Origin: Myxococcota bacterium
GTDB taxonomy: Bacteria; Myxococcota_A; UBA9160; SMWR01
Assembly: GCA_022447545.1 (NCBI GenBank)
Contig: JAKVBI010000037.1
Span: 1-28,153, forward strand
Direction of reading: 5' to 3'
Length of the DNA: 28,153 nucleotides
Shown here piece by piece: positions 7,161-15,111 of the stretch. The stretch's first letter is position 1. Each line of letters opens with the position of its first letter. The position numbers were made by a program, and so were the translations under genes. The notes beneath the pieces were generated by a model. That model was not told the origin of the DNA, searched no databases, and worked only from the letters and a program-made list of their open reading frames with translations.

Positions 7161-7862
7161 CTAATAGAGGGGCGACCAGGCGCTGGTGCGGAGCAGGCGA
7201 CTGCGCCACTGATCCCGGTAGGCCAGGGCCTCGACCATGTAGCTGCCCGGGCCACGCTGCTCCTCGGCCACCTCATTGGCCAGAAGATGAATGAGCACAT
7301 CGTGCTTCATGATCTTCTGCCAAAGGACGGCTTCGCGGCGTTGATGGGTTCCGTGGGCAATCTGGAAGCAGGCCTGGATATCGAGCAGCGCACTACCGAC
7401 GTCATAGCGATTGAGCACCTGGTAGTACCCCTCGTCCCAGAAGCGGATGTACTCGTCGAGCGGAACGTCAGGCCAACCCGAGTCCTCCATGAAGAGACTG
7501 AGCTCGTGCTCACGTCCGTCCGTGGGAACATCTGCGAAGTCGACCGACTGGATGGGCGACCAGTAGACCGGAAACAGCAGCTTCCCCTCCACGTCGTGAC
7601 GCAGTTCATCGAGGTCACGCATGAATTGCTGGAGGTCGCCGGACTGAATGCGCCGCGCCATTCCCTCCCAGGCTCCGTCGGCAATCCCGGTGACCGTCAC
7701 CACCTGATACGACGCACCACTTCCATGAGCGTGATGCGCGTACCAAAGCAACCGCGCCTCATCGCCCTCGGCCAGACGCTTCATCCAGCCATCGCGCATC
7801 GTGGCTTCGAACTCATCCTCGCACTTGCCCTTGACTTTGTGGGTCTCGTGTAGGAACAGCAT
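7161..7862 (-). CDS. Conserved protein, possibly NIPSNAP-like (function unknown)
   Basis: A 233-residue soluble protein with no signal peptide. A very good ribosome site (AGGAGG, five bases before ATG) fixes the start at 7862. The opening MLFLHETHKVKGKCEDEFEA followed by ARLLWYAHHAHGSGASYQVVTVTGI has the pattern of a dimeric alpha-beta barrel (NIPSNAP/ABM-like), and the second half (HELSLFMEDSGWPDVPLDEYI, then a helix-rich tail with GPGSYMVEALAYRDQWR) looks like a second, diverged copy. I recall similar proteins next to amidohydrolases and CoA-pathway genes in actinobacteria and deltaproteobacteria, without an assigned role. Many conserved His, Trp and Tyr residues suggest a small-molecule site. 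It lies 81 bp after the first amidohydrolase on the same strand and may be cotranscribed with it. Confidence 0.7.
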   Translation of the reverse strand: MLFLHETHKVKGKCEDEFEATMRDGWMKRLAEGDEARLLWYAHHAHGSGASYQVVTVTGIADGAWEGMARRIQSGDLQQFMRDLDELRHDVEGKLLFPVYWSPIQSVDFADVPTDGREHELSLFMEDSGWPDVPLDEYIRFWDEGYYQVLNRYDVGSALLDIQACFQIAHGTHQRREAVLWQKIMKHDVLIHLLANEVAEEQRGPGSYMVEALAYRDQWRSRLLRTSAWSPLY

Positions 7863-7943
7863 TCCATCCTCCTGCCGGATTCCCGGCTGACTCAGACTCC
7901 GGTCGGATTCGCCCGTGCCCTGATCAATTCTCGCTACAGCGTG

Positions 7944-9116
7944 TCAGTCGAGATGGTAAACACGCGCGGCATTGTCGTGTAGAAGTTTACTGAGCGTCTC
8001 GTCCGGAAGATCCGAGAGAACGCGGTCCGCGTACTGCGCCGGGTGCTCGGCGATCGAGCACGGCCCAGGTGCCATGGACGTCGGATGAGGGTAGTCGGTT
8101 TCATAGAGCATATTATCGGGGAATACCTCAGCGGTCTTCTTGGCCCCCTCATCCTCGAACCAGAAGCAGGCGTAGATCTGGCGGCGGAAGTACTCGCTGG
8201 GAAGAAGGTCGTACTCGGGGTGCTCGCTGGCGACACCATTGTTCTGCCACTGCCAGTCGAAGGCCTCGAGGGCGAAGATCACCCAACTGGCTCCGCTCTC
8301 CACGGACACAAAGTCGAGATTCGGGAACCGGTGGCAGATACCACCGAAGATCACGTCCGCCAGACACTGGGAGTTTTCCATGAAGAGCATCGTGCACATT
8401 CGAGCCATGCCCGTGCGGACGCCCAGTCCCGCTCCGCCAGTCATGAGGTCGCTGAGATCCCCAGAACCAATGTGGAAGCTGATGGGAAGTTCGGCGTCCT
8501 GGGCGGCCGCCCAGATCGGATCCCAGTGGGGATCGGTGAGCCGGGGCTGGCCAAAAGCCTGGGGCTGGCTGCCGAACAGAACCCCCTTGTGGCCCATGGC
8601 CGCGCAGCGTTGGATCTCGCGCACCGAGGCGTCCACATCCCAGAAAGGCGTCGCCATGATCGGGATCAAGCGCTTCGCATCCGCGCTACTCCAGTCGATC
8701 AAGAAGTCGTTGTAGGCGCGCACGCATTCCAGCATCAGCTCCGGTTCCTTGAGATCCAGGAAGCGGGACGAACCAAAGCCACCGACGTTGGGATACAGGA
8801 CCTGGGCGTAGATGCCCTCATGATCCATGTGGGCCAGGCGGGCAGCAGCGTCATAGGCACCGGGGACCGCATCGGCAAGGGTGTCGGGGTGGTCGGGGAG
8901 CAAACCATCAAACCCAGCCATGGCAGCCACGCCCGTGGGTTGGAGCAATTGGTCGCCGATGGCCCAAACGTCTTTTCCACTCCCCTCCGCATTCTTCACC
9001 ACGTGGGGAACGAGATCTCCCCACTTCTTGGAAACTCGCGACGTCCAGACGTCCGGCGGTTCTGAAACGTGGGTGTCGACATCGATGACTCGGTAGCGAT
9101 CGAAGAGCTCTCCCAT
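7944..9116 (-). CDS. Amidohydrolase-2 family metal-dependent hydrolase (paralogue 1)
   Basis: A 390-residue TIM-barrel protein of the amidohydrolase-2 family (relatives of ACMSD and 2,6-dihydroxybenzoate decarboxylase). The start at 9116 has AAGGAG six bases upstream and gives the family N-terminus; the open frame upstream to 9398 is chance. Likely metal or active-site residues are D14 and H16 in VIDVDTHVSEPPDVW, H215 in PISFHIGSGD, E273 in FVSVESGASW and D341 in LYETDYPHPTS. As in many members of this subgroup, the first strand has Asp-x-His rather than His-x-His. Such enzymes perform hydrolysis or non-oxidative decarboxylation; the substrate is unknown. It is divergent from paralogue 2 across 195 bp, and the NIPSNAP-like gene follows it. 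Confidence 0.9.
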   Translation of the reverse strand: MGELFDRYRVIDVDTHVSEPPDVWTSRVSKKWGDLVPHVVKNAEGSGKDVWAIGDQLLQPTGVAAMAGFDGLLPDHPDTLADAVPGAYDAAARLAHMDHEGIYAQVLYPNVGGFGSSRFLDLKEPELMLECVRAYNDFLIDWSSADAKRLIPIMATPFWDVDASVREIQRCAAMGHKGVLFGSQPQAFGQPRLTDPHWDPIWAAAQDAELPISFHIGSGDLSDLMTGGAGLGVRTGMARMCTMLFMENSQCLADVIFGGICHRFPNLDFVSVESGASWVIFALEAFDWQWQNNGVASEHPEYDLLPSEYFRRQIYACFWFEDEGAKKTAEVFPDNMLYETDYPHPTSMAPGPCSIAEHPAQYADRVLSDLPDETLSKLLHDNAARVYHLD

Positions 9117-9234
9117 GCCTGACTCCTTGGGTCCGAGGCGCCCGGTTGGGGCGTTTCTGGAGCCGGGGATCTTCTCGAACTTCCAATCGACGAAGCTCTT
9201 CCCACGGCCCGATGGAGACCACGATTCTACGCGA

Positions 9235-9244
9235 ATCGATCGAT
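9235..9244. promoter_or_regulatory. Palindrome in a divergent amidohydrolase promoter region
   Basis: ATCGATCGAT is a perfect 10-bp palindrome centred in the 195-bp gap between the divergent amidohydrolase genes, a reasonable place for an operator. A weak promoter-like pair lies just downstream (ATTACA near 9246, TAAGCT near 9270), in front of the rightward gene. Both are weak and no regulator is nearby. Confidence 0.2.
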
Positions 9245-9311
9245 CATTACAGCCAATCTGCCGCGGGTGTAAGCTCCTGGAGAGCATCCAACTCCACAGG
9301 AGGTCGGGTCC

Positions 9312-10451
9312 ATGGGCAAGCCCTACGTGATTGACGCAGATGGCCACGTCATCGAGCCTCTCGGCCTGTGGAAGGACTACACGGAGAAGAAATACCACGC
9401 TCGCCTACCGCGACCCGTCACCGACGAGAACGGCCTGTTCTGCTATGCGGTCGATGACGTATTGCTGATGCGGACCGCCAGCCGGCTGAGCACCCAGCGC
9501 GAAGATGCATCGCCCAGTGACGAGGCAAACCCCGAAGAGGGCGACTACCCGGAAGAACTGCGGGCTGGCGGTTGGGACCCCAAGGCCCGGCTGGCGGACA
9601 TGGACCTCGATGGCATGGATCTGTCGTTCCTGTACCCCACCATGGCGTTCTTCCTCCCGGAGGTTCCGGACCTGGAGCTTCAGCTGGCCCTGTGCCGTGC
9701 CTACAACAACTGGCTCGGCGAGTACTGCAAAGCGGACCCGAGCCGCTTGATCGGAATCGCGCTGCTGCCCCTGGGCGACGTGACCGCCTCCATCCGCGAA
9801 TTGGAACGCTGCACCCAGGACCACGGTTTTCGCGGCGCCTTCGTGCGCCCCAATCCTTATCAGGGTCGCAACCTCCAGAACTCCGCCTACGAACCGTTCT
9901 GGGACTGCGCTGAATCACTTGGCGTTCCAATCACCGTGCACGAGGGGATCTCCGACTCCCTGCCCACCCTGGGACGAGAGCGCAGCGAGAACCCCGTCCT
10001 CCAGCACCTGATGTCGCACCCCTTTGAGCAGATGGCAGCCTCCGCCGGGCTGATCCTGCACGGAGTGCTCGAGCGCCACCCACGCCTGAACTTCGTGTTC
10101 CTCGAAAGCGGCTGCGGCTGGCTGTCCTACTGGCTGGAGCGCATGGATGGACACGCGGAGACCTGGTCCCACAAGCTCGACGCCATCACCATGCGCCCGT
10201 CGGAGTACTTCCACCGCCAGTGCTTCGTGTCCATGGACCCCGACGACAGCTGCGCGCCGGGTGTGTTGCGCGACGTGGGCACCGACTGCCTGGTCTGGGC
10301 CTCGGACTACCCCCACACCGATCACGATTTTCCCGGCGCGGTTTCCGAGACTCTCGAGATCCTGGCCAGCGGCCCGCCAGGCTGCACAAAGAGCGTGCTC
10401 GACACCAACCCGCGCCGCCTCTACGGCCTCGAACCTGGACCTGCTGACTGA
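9312..10451 (+). CDS. Amidohydrolase-2 family metal-dependent hydrolase (paralogue 2)
   Basis: A 379-residue cytoplasmic amidohydrolase-2 protein with an AGGAGGT ribosome site eight bases before ATG. Motifs in order are D10 and H12 in VIDADGHVIEPLGLW, the strand FDP-like WDPKARLADMDLDGMDLSFLYPT (residues 88-110), CRAYNNWLGEYCKADPSRLIG (128-148), H210 in PITVHEG, H236, E265 in FVFLESGCGW and D332 in VWASDYPHTDHDFP. An insert at about residues 55-85, rich in Ser, Asp and Glu, separates the first strands and is absent from paralogue 1. It shares more with paralogue 3 (DADGHV, CRAYN-WL-EYC-ADP-RL, ASDYPH-D-(D/E)FP) than with paralogue 1, so the two probably arose by tandem duplication. Paralogue 3 follows 63 bp downstream. 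Confidence 0.92.
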   Translation: MGKPYVIDADGHVIEPLGLWKDYTEKKYHARLPRPVTDENGLFCYAVDDVLLMRTASRLSTQREDASPSDEANPEEGDYPEELRAGGWDPKARLADMDLDGMDLSFLYPTMAFFLPEVPDLELQLALCRAYNNWLGEYCKADPSRLIGIALLPLGDVTASIRELERCTQDHGFRGAFVRPNPYQGRNLQNSAYEPFWDCAESLGVPITVHEGISDSLPTLGRERSENPVLQHLMSHPFEQMAASAGLILHGVLERHPRLNFVFLESGCGWLSYWLERMDGHAETWSHKLDAITMRPSEYFHRQCFVSMDPDDSCAPGVLRDVGTDCLVWASDYPHTDHDFPGAVSETLEILASGPPGCTKSVLDTNPRRLYGLEPGPAD

Positions 10452-10466
10452 CCCCAGCCGTTTCGT

Positions 10467-10490
10467 CGCGAGTGACCCGCGTCACCCGCG
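10467..10490. other. Hairpin between two tandem amidohydrolase genes
   Basis: CGCGAGTGAC-CCGC-GTCACCCGCG forms a 10-bp stem with one A-C mismatch and a 4-base loop, in the 63-bp gap between paralogues 2 and 3. There is no T-tract. It could attenuate transcription or stabilise the upstream mRNA. Confidence 0.4.
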
Positions 10491-10514
10491 ACCCGCCCAA
10501 GGGAGCCATGAATC

Positions 10515-11585
10515 ATGAACAACACACGCGTCATCGATGCCGACGGCCACGTCTTCGAGCCCGAAAGCGTCTGGGAGACCCACCTCGACCCCAAGTACCA
10601 GGATCGCCGGCCACGACTGGTACGCGACAACCGCGGTACCACGCGGTACATGCTCGAGGGCCGCTTGATCCCCCAGGGCGAAGGCATGGGCGCATGGGCT
10701 CCCGAGGGCATCTTCGAGGCCACCACTCATCGCGACGGCGGCTTCGATCCCAAGCTTCGCCTGGTGGACATGGATACCGAGGGCATCGACGTCGCCGTCC
10801 TCTACGGGTCCTTCGGACTCGCCCTCTGGCAAGCCCAGGACCCGGCCTTCGCCACCGCCCTGTGCCGGGCCTACAACGACTGGCTCACCGAGTACTGCTC
10901 GGCAGACCCCACGCGCCTCAAAGGCATTCCCGCCCTGCCCTTCCAGGACCTCCCGCGAGCCCTAGACGAGGGCAAGCGCGTGGTGCGCGATCTCGACATG
11001 GTGGGCATCAACCTGCTCTCCAACATGCAGGGCCGAGGCGCCCATCACCCGTCCCTGGACCCCGTCTACGCCCTGGCCTGCGACCTCGGGGTTCCCATCA
11101 CCTTCCACGCAGGAGGCGGACAATTCGTGGAGCCGCGTCTCGACAACTACGCCATCTCCCACACCATGGCCTTCCCCTTCGACATCATGTACGGGCTCGC
11201 GTGCCTACTTTGTGGTGGCGTGATGGAGCGCTTCCCCGACCTGCGTGTCGCCTTCCTCGAGGCCGGTTGCGGTTTCTTCCCATACTTTCTAGAGCGACTG
11301 GACGAGCATTTCGAAAAGCGTCGCGGCGAAATGCCCATCCCCCGCAAGCCCAGCGAGTACGTCGAGCAGGGCCGCGTGCTGGTCTCCTGCGAACCCGATG
11401 AAGGCTCGATCGCCTTCGTGGCCGAGTCCGTGGGAGCCGACAAGATCCTCTACGCCTCGGACTATCCCCACTGGGACTGCGAGTTCCCAGACTCCGTGCA
11501 CAAGATTCGCGACCGGCCCGACCTCGACGACGCCAGTAAGGACCAGATCCTGGGTGACAACGCCGCGGCCTTCTTCGGCATCTAG
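10515..11585 (+). CDS. Amidohydrolase-2 family metal-dependent hydrolase (paralogue 3)
   Basis: A 356-residue amidohydrolase-2 protein. GGGAG lies nine bases before the ATG at 10515; the ATG at 10508 is out of frame. Motifs are D10 and H12 in VIDADGHVFEPESVW, FDPKLRLVDMDTEGIDVAVLY (residues 77-97), CRAYNDWLTEYCSADPTRLKG (117-137), H198 in PITFHAGGG, H216, E249 in VAFLEAGCGFFPYF and D316 in LYASDYPHWDCEFP. These match the metal-binding and catalytic positions of the family, so the enzyme should be active in the cytoplasm. Cotranscription with paralogue 2 is likely. It ends 39 bp from the opposing CoA-transferase gene. Confidence 0.92.
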   Translation: MNNTRVIDADGHVFEPESVWETHLDPKYQDRRPRLVRDNRGTTRYMLEGRLIPQGEGMGAWAPEGIFEATTHRDGGFDPKLRLVDMDTEGIDVAVLYGSFGLALWQAQDPAFATALCRAYNDWLTEYCSADPTRLKGIPALPFQDLPRALDEGKRVVRDLDMVGINLLSNMQGRGAHHPSLDPVYALACDLGVPITFHAGGGQFVEPRLDNYAISHTMAFPFDIMYGLACLLCGGVMERFPDLRVAFLEAGCGFFPYFLERLDEHFEKRRGEMPIPRKPSEYVEQGRVLVSCEPDEGSIAFVAESVGADKILYASDYPHWDCEFPDSVHKIRDRPDLDDASKDQILGDNAAAFFGI

Positions 11586-11596
11586 CGCGGACGACG

Positions 11597-11615
11597 GCTC
11601 GCCCCCCCCGCGAGC
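11597..11615. terminator. Hairpin between convergent genes, possible terminator
   Basis: GCTCGC and GCGAGC form a perfect 6-bp stem around a loop of seven C, centred in the 39-bp gap between two convergent genes. No T-tract follows on either strand. Its position suits bidirectional termination, but this is inference. Confidence 0.35.
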
Positions 11616-11624
11616 AACGACGAT

Positions 11625-14111
11625 TCAGAGATCGTGGGGCAGCGGTTCGTCGCCGATGTAGCGCTCGTTGGCGAGCTCCTCGAGTTCTTCGTCGCTCAAC
11701 CCCAGCACCCCGGACAACACCTGGCGGTTGTGTTCACCCAGGGCCGGCGGCGGGCGTCGCACCCCCAGACGTCGCCCATCCAGGATCCAGGGCGACGCGG
11801 GAATCGGATAAACGCCGTACTGACCCAGTTCCACGGGCTCATAGACGCCGCGCTCAATCCAGTGGGGGTCCTCGACGTGTTGCCGGGCGTCGTGGACCGC
11901 CGCAGCCGGCACGCCTCGGGCCTGGCATTCGTTCATCAGTACCACGTCGTCCTGGTCACGAGTCCACTGGCTGAGCTGAGTCTCCAGGGCCTCACGGTTC
12001 TGAAGGCGTGAGGCAGCACTCGCGAACCGTTCATCGCGCGCCCAATCCGGATCGCCCATGACCTGACGAAGCGCGGCCCACTGATCGTCGCAATAGACGC
12101 TGAGGGCGATCCAGCGATCACTCCCGCGGCACGGGTACACACCATGGGGGGCCATCTGCGGATGGCCGTTGCCCCGCGAAGGGGTCACACGGCCGTTCAT
12201 CGCGTAGTCCATGAGCGATTCGGGAATCTGGTGCAGGCAGGCTTCGACGCCCGAGACCTCCACCCGCTGACCGCGGCCGGTGCGCTGGTGCTGATGAATG
12301 GCCGTGAGCACGGCGATCGCATTGGTCATGCCGGTCACGACGTCAGTGTGGGTGCTGTAGTTGGTGGTATCCGGGGCGAGGTCCGGATAATGGCGCAGCC
12401 AGGTGAAGCCGGTGATGCCATCCATGGCCCCTCCCATGGTCACCCGTTTCGCGTAGGGGCCACTCGCCCCGTAACCCGCGCAGGTCAGCATGATGAGATC
12501 CGGGCGCACGGCCACCAGATCCTCGTAGCCGATGCCCATCTTCTCGGGGACGCCGGTCACCATGTTGGTGACCACCACATTGGACTCCGCGACCAGGCGC
12601 TTGAAGAGTTCGACACCCCGAGGACGCGAGAGGTCGAGGGTCACGTCGAGCTTGTTCCGGTTGGCCTGCACATAGGCGCCATTCACGTCGTAGGGACGTG
12701 GGCCGGGCTCGGAGGGATAGCTGGTCAAACCCTCGGGAATCTCAATGGGCCCGCGGGCGTGATCGAAGCGCTGGATCGCCTCGACCTTGATCACCTCGGC
12801 TCCGAGATCGGCCAACCACATGCCCGTCATGGGCCCCGCCCAGCCCTCGGCCAGTTCGAGCACGCGCCAACCCGCCAGGGGCAGCTCGCGTTGGGACTCG
12901 GCGCTCGACATGGTGCGGGCTGCCGCGGTCGACGCGGAAGCTCTCGAACTCGGCCCATCGAGTTCGGCCAGCACCTCGCCGTTGTGCTGCCCCAGAGTGG
13001 GGGCCGGGCGCGGCGGCCCGGGCGTTGCGCCGTGTAATCGGAAGGGCAGCACCGGGTAGCGCAGCGGTCCCGCTACCGGATGATCGATCTCGGCGAACAT
13101 GCCGCGCTCGACAAAGTGCGGATCGCTGTGGATGTCGGCAGCGTTGTAGACCGGCGCAATGGGAAAGCGCGCCTCAGCGGCGCGGTCGAAGACCTCGGCA
13201 CGCGTGTGCTCACTCAACCACTGCAGCCAGATCTCATCGAGGGCGGGCTTGTTGAGCGCGATGGCCGCGCCATCGGAAAACCGGGGATCGTCGGACAGCT
13301 CGGGCTGCCCCATCATCGCGAACACCCGCGGCCACCAGGACTCGCCACGCCCCACACCCTGCACCGCCACATAGCCATCCTTGCACGGGTAGGCGCCCAC
13401 CAGAAACTGGCTGAGCAGCGGGTCACCACTGCGCCCGGGGATGTGCCCGCAGTAGAAATAGGACTGGGTCTGGCGCTGGCCTCCCGCCAGGAAGGCCTCA
13501 GCAACCGACAACTCCACGTGGTGTCCCCGACCGGTGCGGTGCGAAGTGATCAGGGCGGCCAGGGCCGCATTGGCCAGGGCCAGGCCCGCGAAGCCGAGAG
13601 TCGCGTGCTCGGCGTAGCGCAGAGGTTCGCGATCTGGCAGACCCGTCTGCGCCATGGGGCCGCTGAGCGCGAAGTTCACCAGATCCGTGAGTTCCCAGTC
13701 ACGATGCGGACCCCAGTCACCGAAGTTCGACAGCGAGATCAAGCTCAATGCTGGGTTCAGTGGACAAAGGTCCTCGAAGGTCAGGCCGAGACTTTCCGCG
13801 GTGCGAGGCCTGTAGCTCTCCACCACCAGGTCGGCCCGGGCAACCAGCGCGTGGAAACGCGCGAGGTCCGCTGCATCGCGCAGGTCCAGTGTCAAACCGC
13901 GCTTGTTGGTGTTGAGGTAGAGGAACAGACCGCTCTTCTCGGGGTGGGGCTCATCGCCCGGAAAGGGCCCGGCCCCGCGCATGGGTTCCCCGCCGGGCCG
14001 TTCGATCTTCACCACGTCCGCGCCCTGGTCGGCCAGCAACTTCACGCCGAAGGGGCCGGCGATGCCCTGGGTCAGGTCGAGAACTCGCACCCCCTCAAGC
14101 GCACCCTTCAT
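11625..14111 (-). CDS. Fused two-domain class III CoA-transferase (CaiB/BaiF type), Glu at both active-site positions
   Basis: An 828-residue protein, twice the usual family length. Domain 1 (about 1-384) starts LEGVRVLDLTQGIAGPFGVKLLADQGADVVKIE. Domain 2 (about 411-828) starts LAGWRVLELAEGWAGPMTG, then MWLADLGAEVIKVE. An Ala/Ser-rich linker joins them (about 385-410). Class III enzymes move CoA between carboxylic acids through a covalent aspartyl anhydride (Asp169 in formyl-CoA transferase and CaiB). The equivalent positions here read GRGHHVELSVAEAF (E200) and GRGQRVEVSGVEAC (E618), so both are Glu. Two fused domains could mimic the interlocked dimer of single-domain enzymes. It lies 25 bp after the atypical crotonase on the same strand, so the pair is probably an operon for activating and transforming one acyl substrate. 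Confidence 0.92.
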   Translation of the reverse strand: MKGALEGVRVLDLTQGIAGPFGVKLLADQGADVVKIERPGGEPMRGAGPFPGDEPHPEKSGLFLYLNTNKRGLTLDLRDAADLARFHALVARADLVVESYRPRTAESLGLTFEDLCPLNPALSLISLSNFGDWGPHRDWELTDLVNFALSGPMAQTGLPDREPLRYAEHATLGFAGLALANAALAALITSHRTGRGHHVELSVAEAFLAGGQRQTQSYFYCGHIPGRSGDPLLSQFLVGAYPCKDGYVAVQGVGRGESWWPRVFAMMGQPELSDDPRFSDGAAIALNKPALDEIWLQWLSEHTRAEVFDRAAEARFPIAPVYNAADIHSDPHFVERGMFAEIDHPVAGPLRYPVLPFRLHGATPGPPRPAPTLGQHNGEVLAELDGPSSRASASTAAARTMSSAESQRELPLAGWRVLELAEGWAGPMTGMWLADLGAEVIKVEAIQRFDHARGPIEIPEGLTSYPSEPGPRPYDVNGAYVQANRNKLDVTLDLSRPRGVELFKRLVAESNVVVTNMVTGVPEKMGIGYEDLVAVRPDLIMLTCAGYGASGPYAKRVTMGGAMDGITGFTWLRHYPDLAPDTTNYSTHTDVVTGMTNAIAVLTAIHQHQRTGRGQRVEVSGVEACLHQIPESLMDYAMNGRVTPSRGNGHPQMAPHGVYPCRGSDRWIALSVYCDDQWAALRQVMGDPDWARDERFASAASRLQNREALETQLSQWTRDQDDVVLMNECQARGVPAAAVHDARQHVEDPHWIERGVYEPVELGQYGVYPIPASPWILDGRRLGVRRPPPALGEHNRQVLSGVLGLSDEELEELANERYIGDEPLPHDL

Positions 14112-14136
14112 ACCGGTAGCTTAGCCCCGCGCACTT

Positions 14137-14919
14137 TTAGCGGCCCTTCCAGCGGGGAGCCCGCTTCTCCGCGAAGGCACGCGGCCCCTCGGCGGCGTCC
14201 TCGGTGGCCGCGTTGAGACGCTCCACCTTGAGCCCCCACACAATGGCTTCGCGCAGGTCGAAGTCGAGACCTCGCACCGCCGCCTCCTTGATGCCCTGGA
14301 GTGCAAGGGGCGCGTGGGCGGCGATCCCCTCGGCCATTGCCAGGGCCTCGTCCATCAAGCGGTCCGGAGCAACGACGCGGTTGACAAGCCCGATCTCCAG
14401 GGCCCGCTGGGCCGTGATGCTCTCACCCGTCAGCAGCAACTCCATCGCCAACGGATAGGGGAGGAAGCGCGGAGCGAGCTGAGTGGCGTGACCGCTGACG
14501 AGCCCCCACTGAATCTGACTGAATCCAAAACTCGCCGTCTCCGACGCAATACGGATGTCGGTGCTCATGGCCAGGCTGAAGCCAGAACCGAGCGCCAGAC
14601 CATTGACCGCGCACACGATGGGCTTCCAAAAATCAAAGTCCCAATTCTCGAGCAGCCGCGGCGGTGGGCGGTTGGGGTTGGCAGGCGTGGGGTCATTCGA
14701 CATCTCTACCAGGTCGACCCCGGAGCTGAAGGCCCGTTGGCCGGCCCCGGTGAGCACCACCACCCGAACGTCCTCGTCGACAGCAAGTTCGTCCCACAGC
14801 TCGGCCAGCTGAGCCCACATGGCCCGGGTGCAGGCATTGAGCGCCTCGGGTCGGTCGAGAGTCACTACGGCGACCCCGCCTCGCTTGTCACAGGTCACAC
14901 GACCGGGCTGCTCCGACAT
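14137..14919 (-). CDS. Crotonase-fold protein lacking both catalytic glutamates
   Basis: A 260-residue crotonase-superfamily protein. The start at 14919 is supported by AGAGGGG about six bases upstream and by the family N-terminus MSEQPGRVTCDKRGGVAVVTLDRPEALNA (residues 1-29); the frame to 15024 is unsupported. The CoA-binding and oxyanion parts are intact: FSSGVDLVEM (residues 64-73) and CAVNGLALGSG (103-113). At the two positions that are Glu in enoyl-CoA hydratase it has S115 (GSGFSLAMSTD) and Q135 (FGFSQIQWGL). Water activation as in hydratases is therefore unlikely. Crotonases with changed residues act as isomerases, dehalogenases, decarboxylases, hydrolases or C-C lyases; which applies is unknown. 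It heads an operon with the fused CoA-transferase. Confidence 0.9.
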   Translation of the reverse strand: MSEQPGRVTCDKRGGVAVVTLDRPEALNACTRAMWAQLAELWDELAVDEDVRVVVLTGAGQRAFSSGVDLVEMSNDPTPANPNRPPPRLLENWDFDFWKPIVCAVNGLALGSGFSLAMSTDIRIASETASFGFSQIQWGLVSGHATQLAPRFLPYPLAMELLLTGESITAQRALEIGLVNRVVAPDRLMDEALAMAEGIAAHAPLALQGIKEAAVRGLDFDLREAIVWGLKVERLNAATEDAAEGPRAFAEKRAPRWKGR

Positions 14920-15008
14920 GCTGTCCCCTCTTTCTTCGGACTGTACCGCCCCGCGCTGGCCACAGGAATCGCCGTGCCCCATCCACCGCACGAGCGTGGC
15001 GCAGACAT

Positions 15009-15037
15009 TTGTCGGCCCCGACATCCAACGCTATATC
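15009..15037 (+). promoter_or_regulatory. Candidate sigma-70 promoter for the GFA-family gene
   Basis: TTGTCG (15009-15014) and TATATC (15032-15037) each match four of six consensus bases and are separated by the ideal 17 bp. They lie 74 bp before the ATG at 15112, in the 192-bp gap between divergent genes. Hexamers of this quality also arise by chance. Confidence 0.35.
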
Positions 15038-15111
15038 CGAAAAAGCGTCAACCACTCACTGCGCCTCGGGGCTCGGGGCCACACCGTGCGTCGAGCCCCT
15101 CGGGAGAAACC

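Noticed and set aside
8043-9065. 340-residue plus-strand open frame opposite amidohydrolase paralogue 1
   Set aside because: It is a mirror of a well-supported coding frame and has no motif of its own.
9117-9398. N-terminal extension of amidohydrolase paralogue 1
   Set aside because: The extension has no family similarity, overlaps the next gene, and a good ribosome site lies before ATG 9116.
12144-14216. Long plus-strand open frames (297 and 378 residues) opposite the fused CoA-transferase
   Set aside because: They are antisense to a gene with clear family motifs over its whole length and show His/Gly/Arg-rich composition without domains.
14920-15024. N-terminal extension of the atypical crotonase
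   Set aside because: The ribosome site and family N-terminus support a start at 14919.
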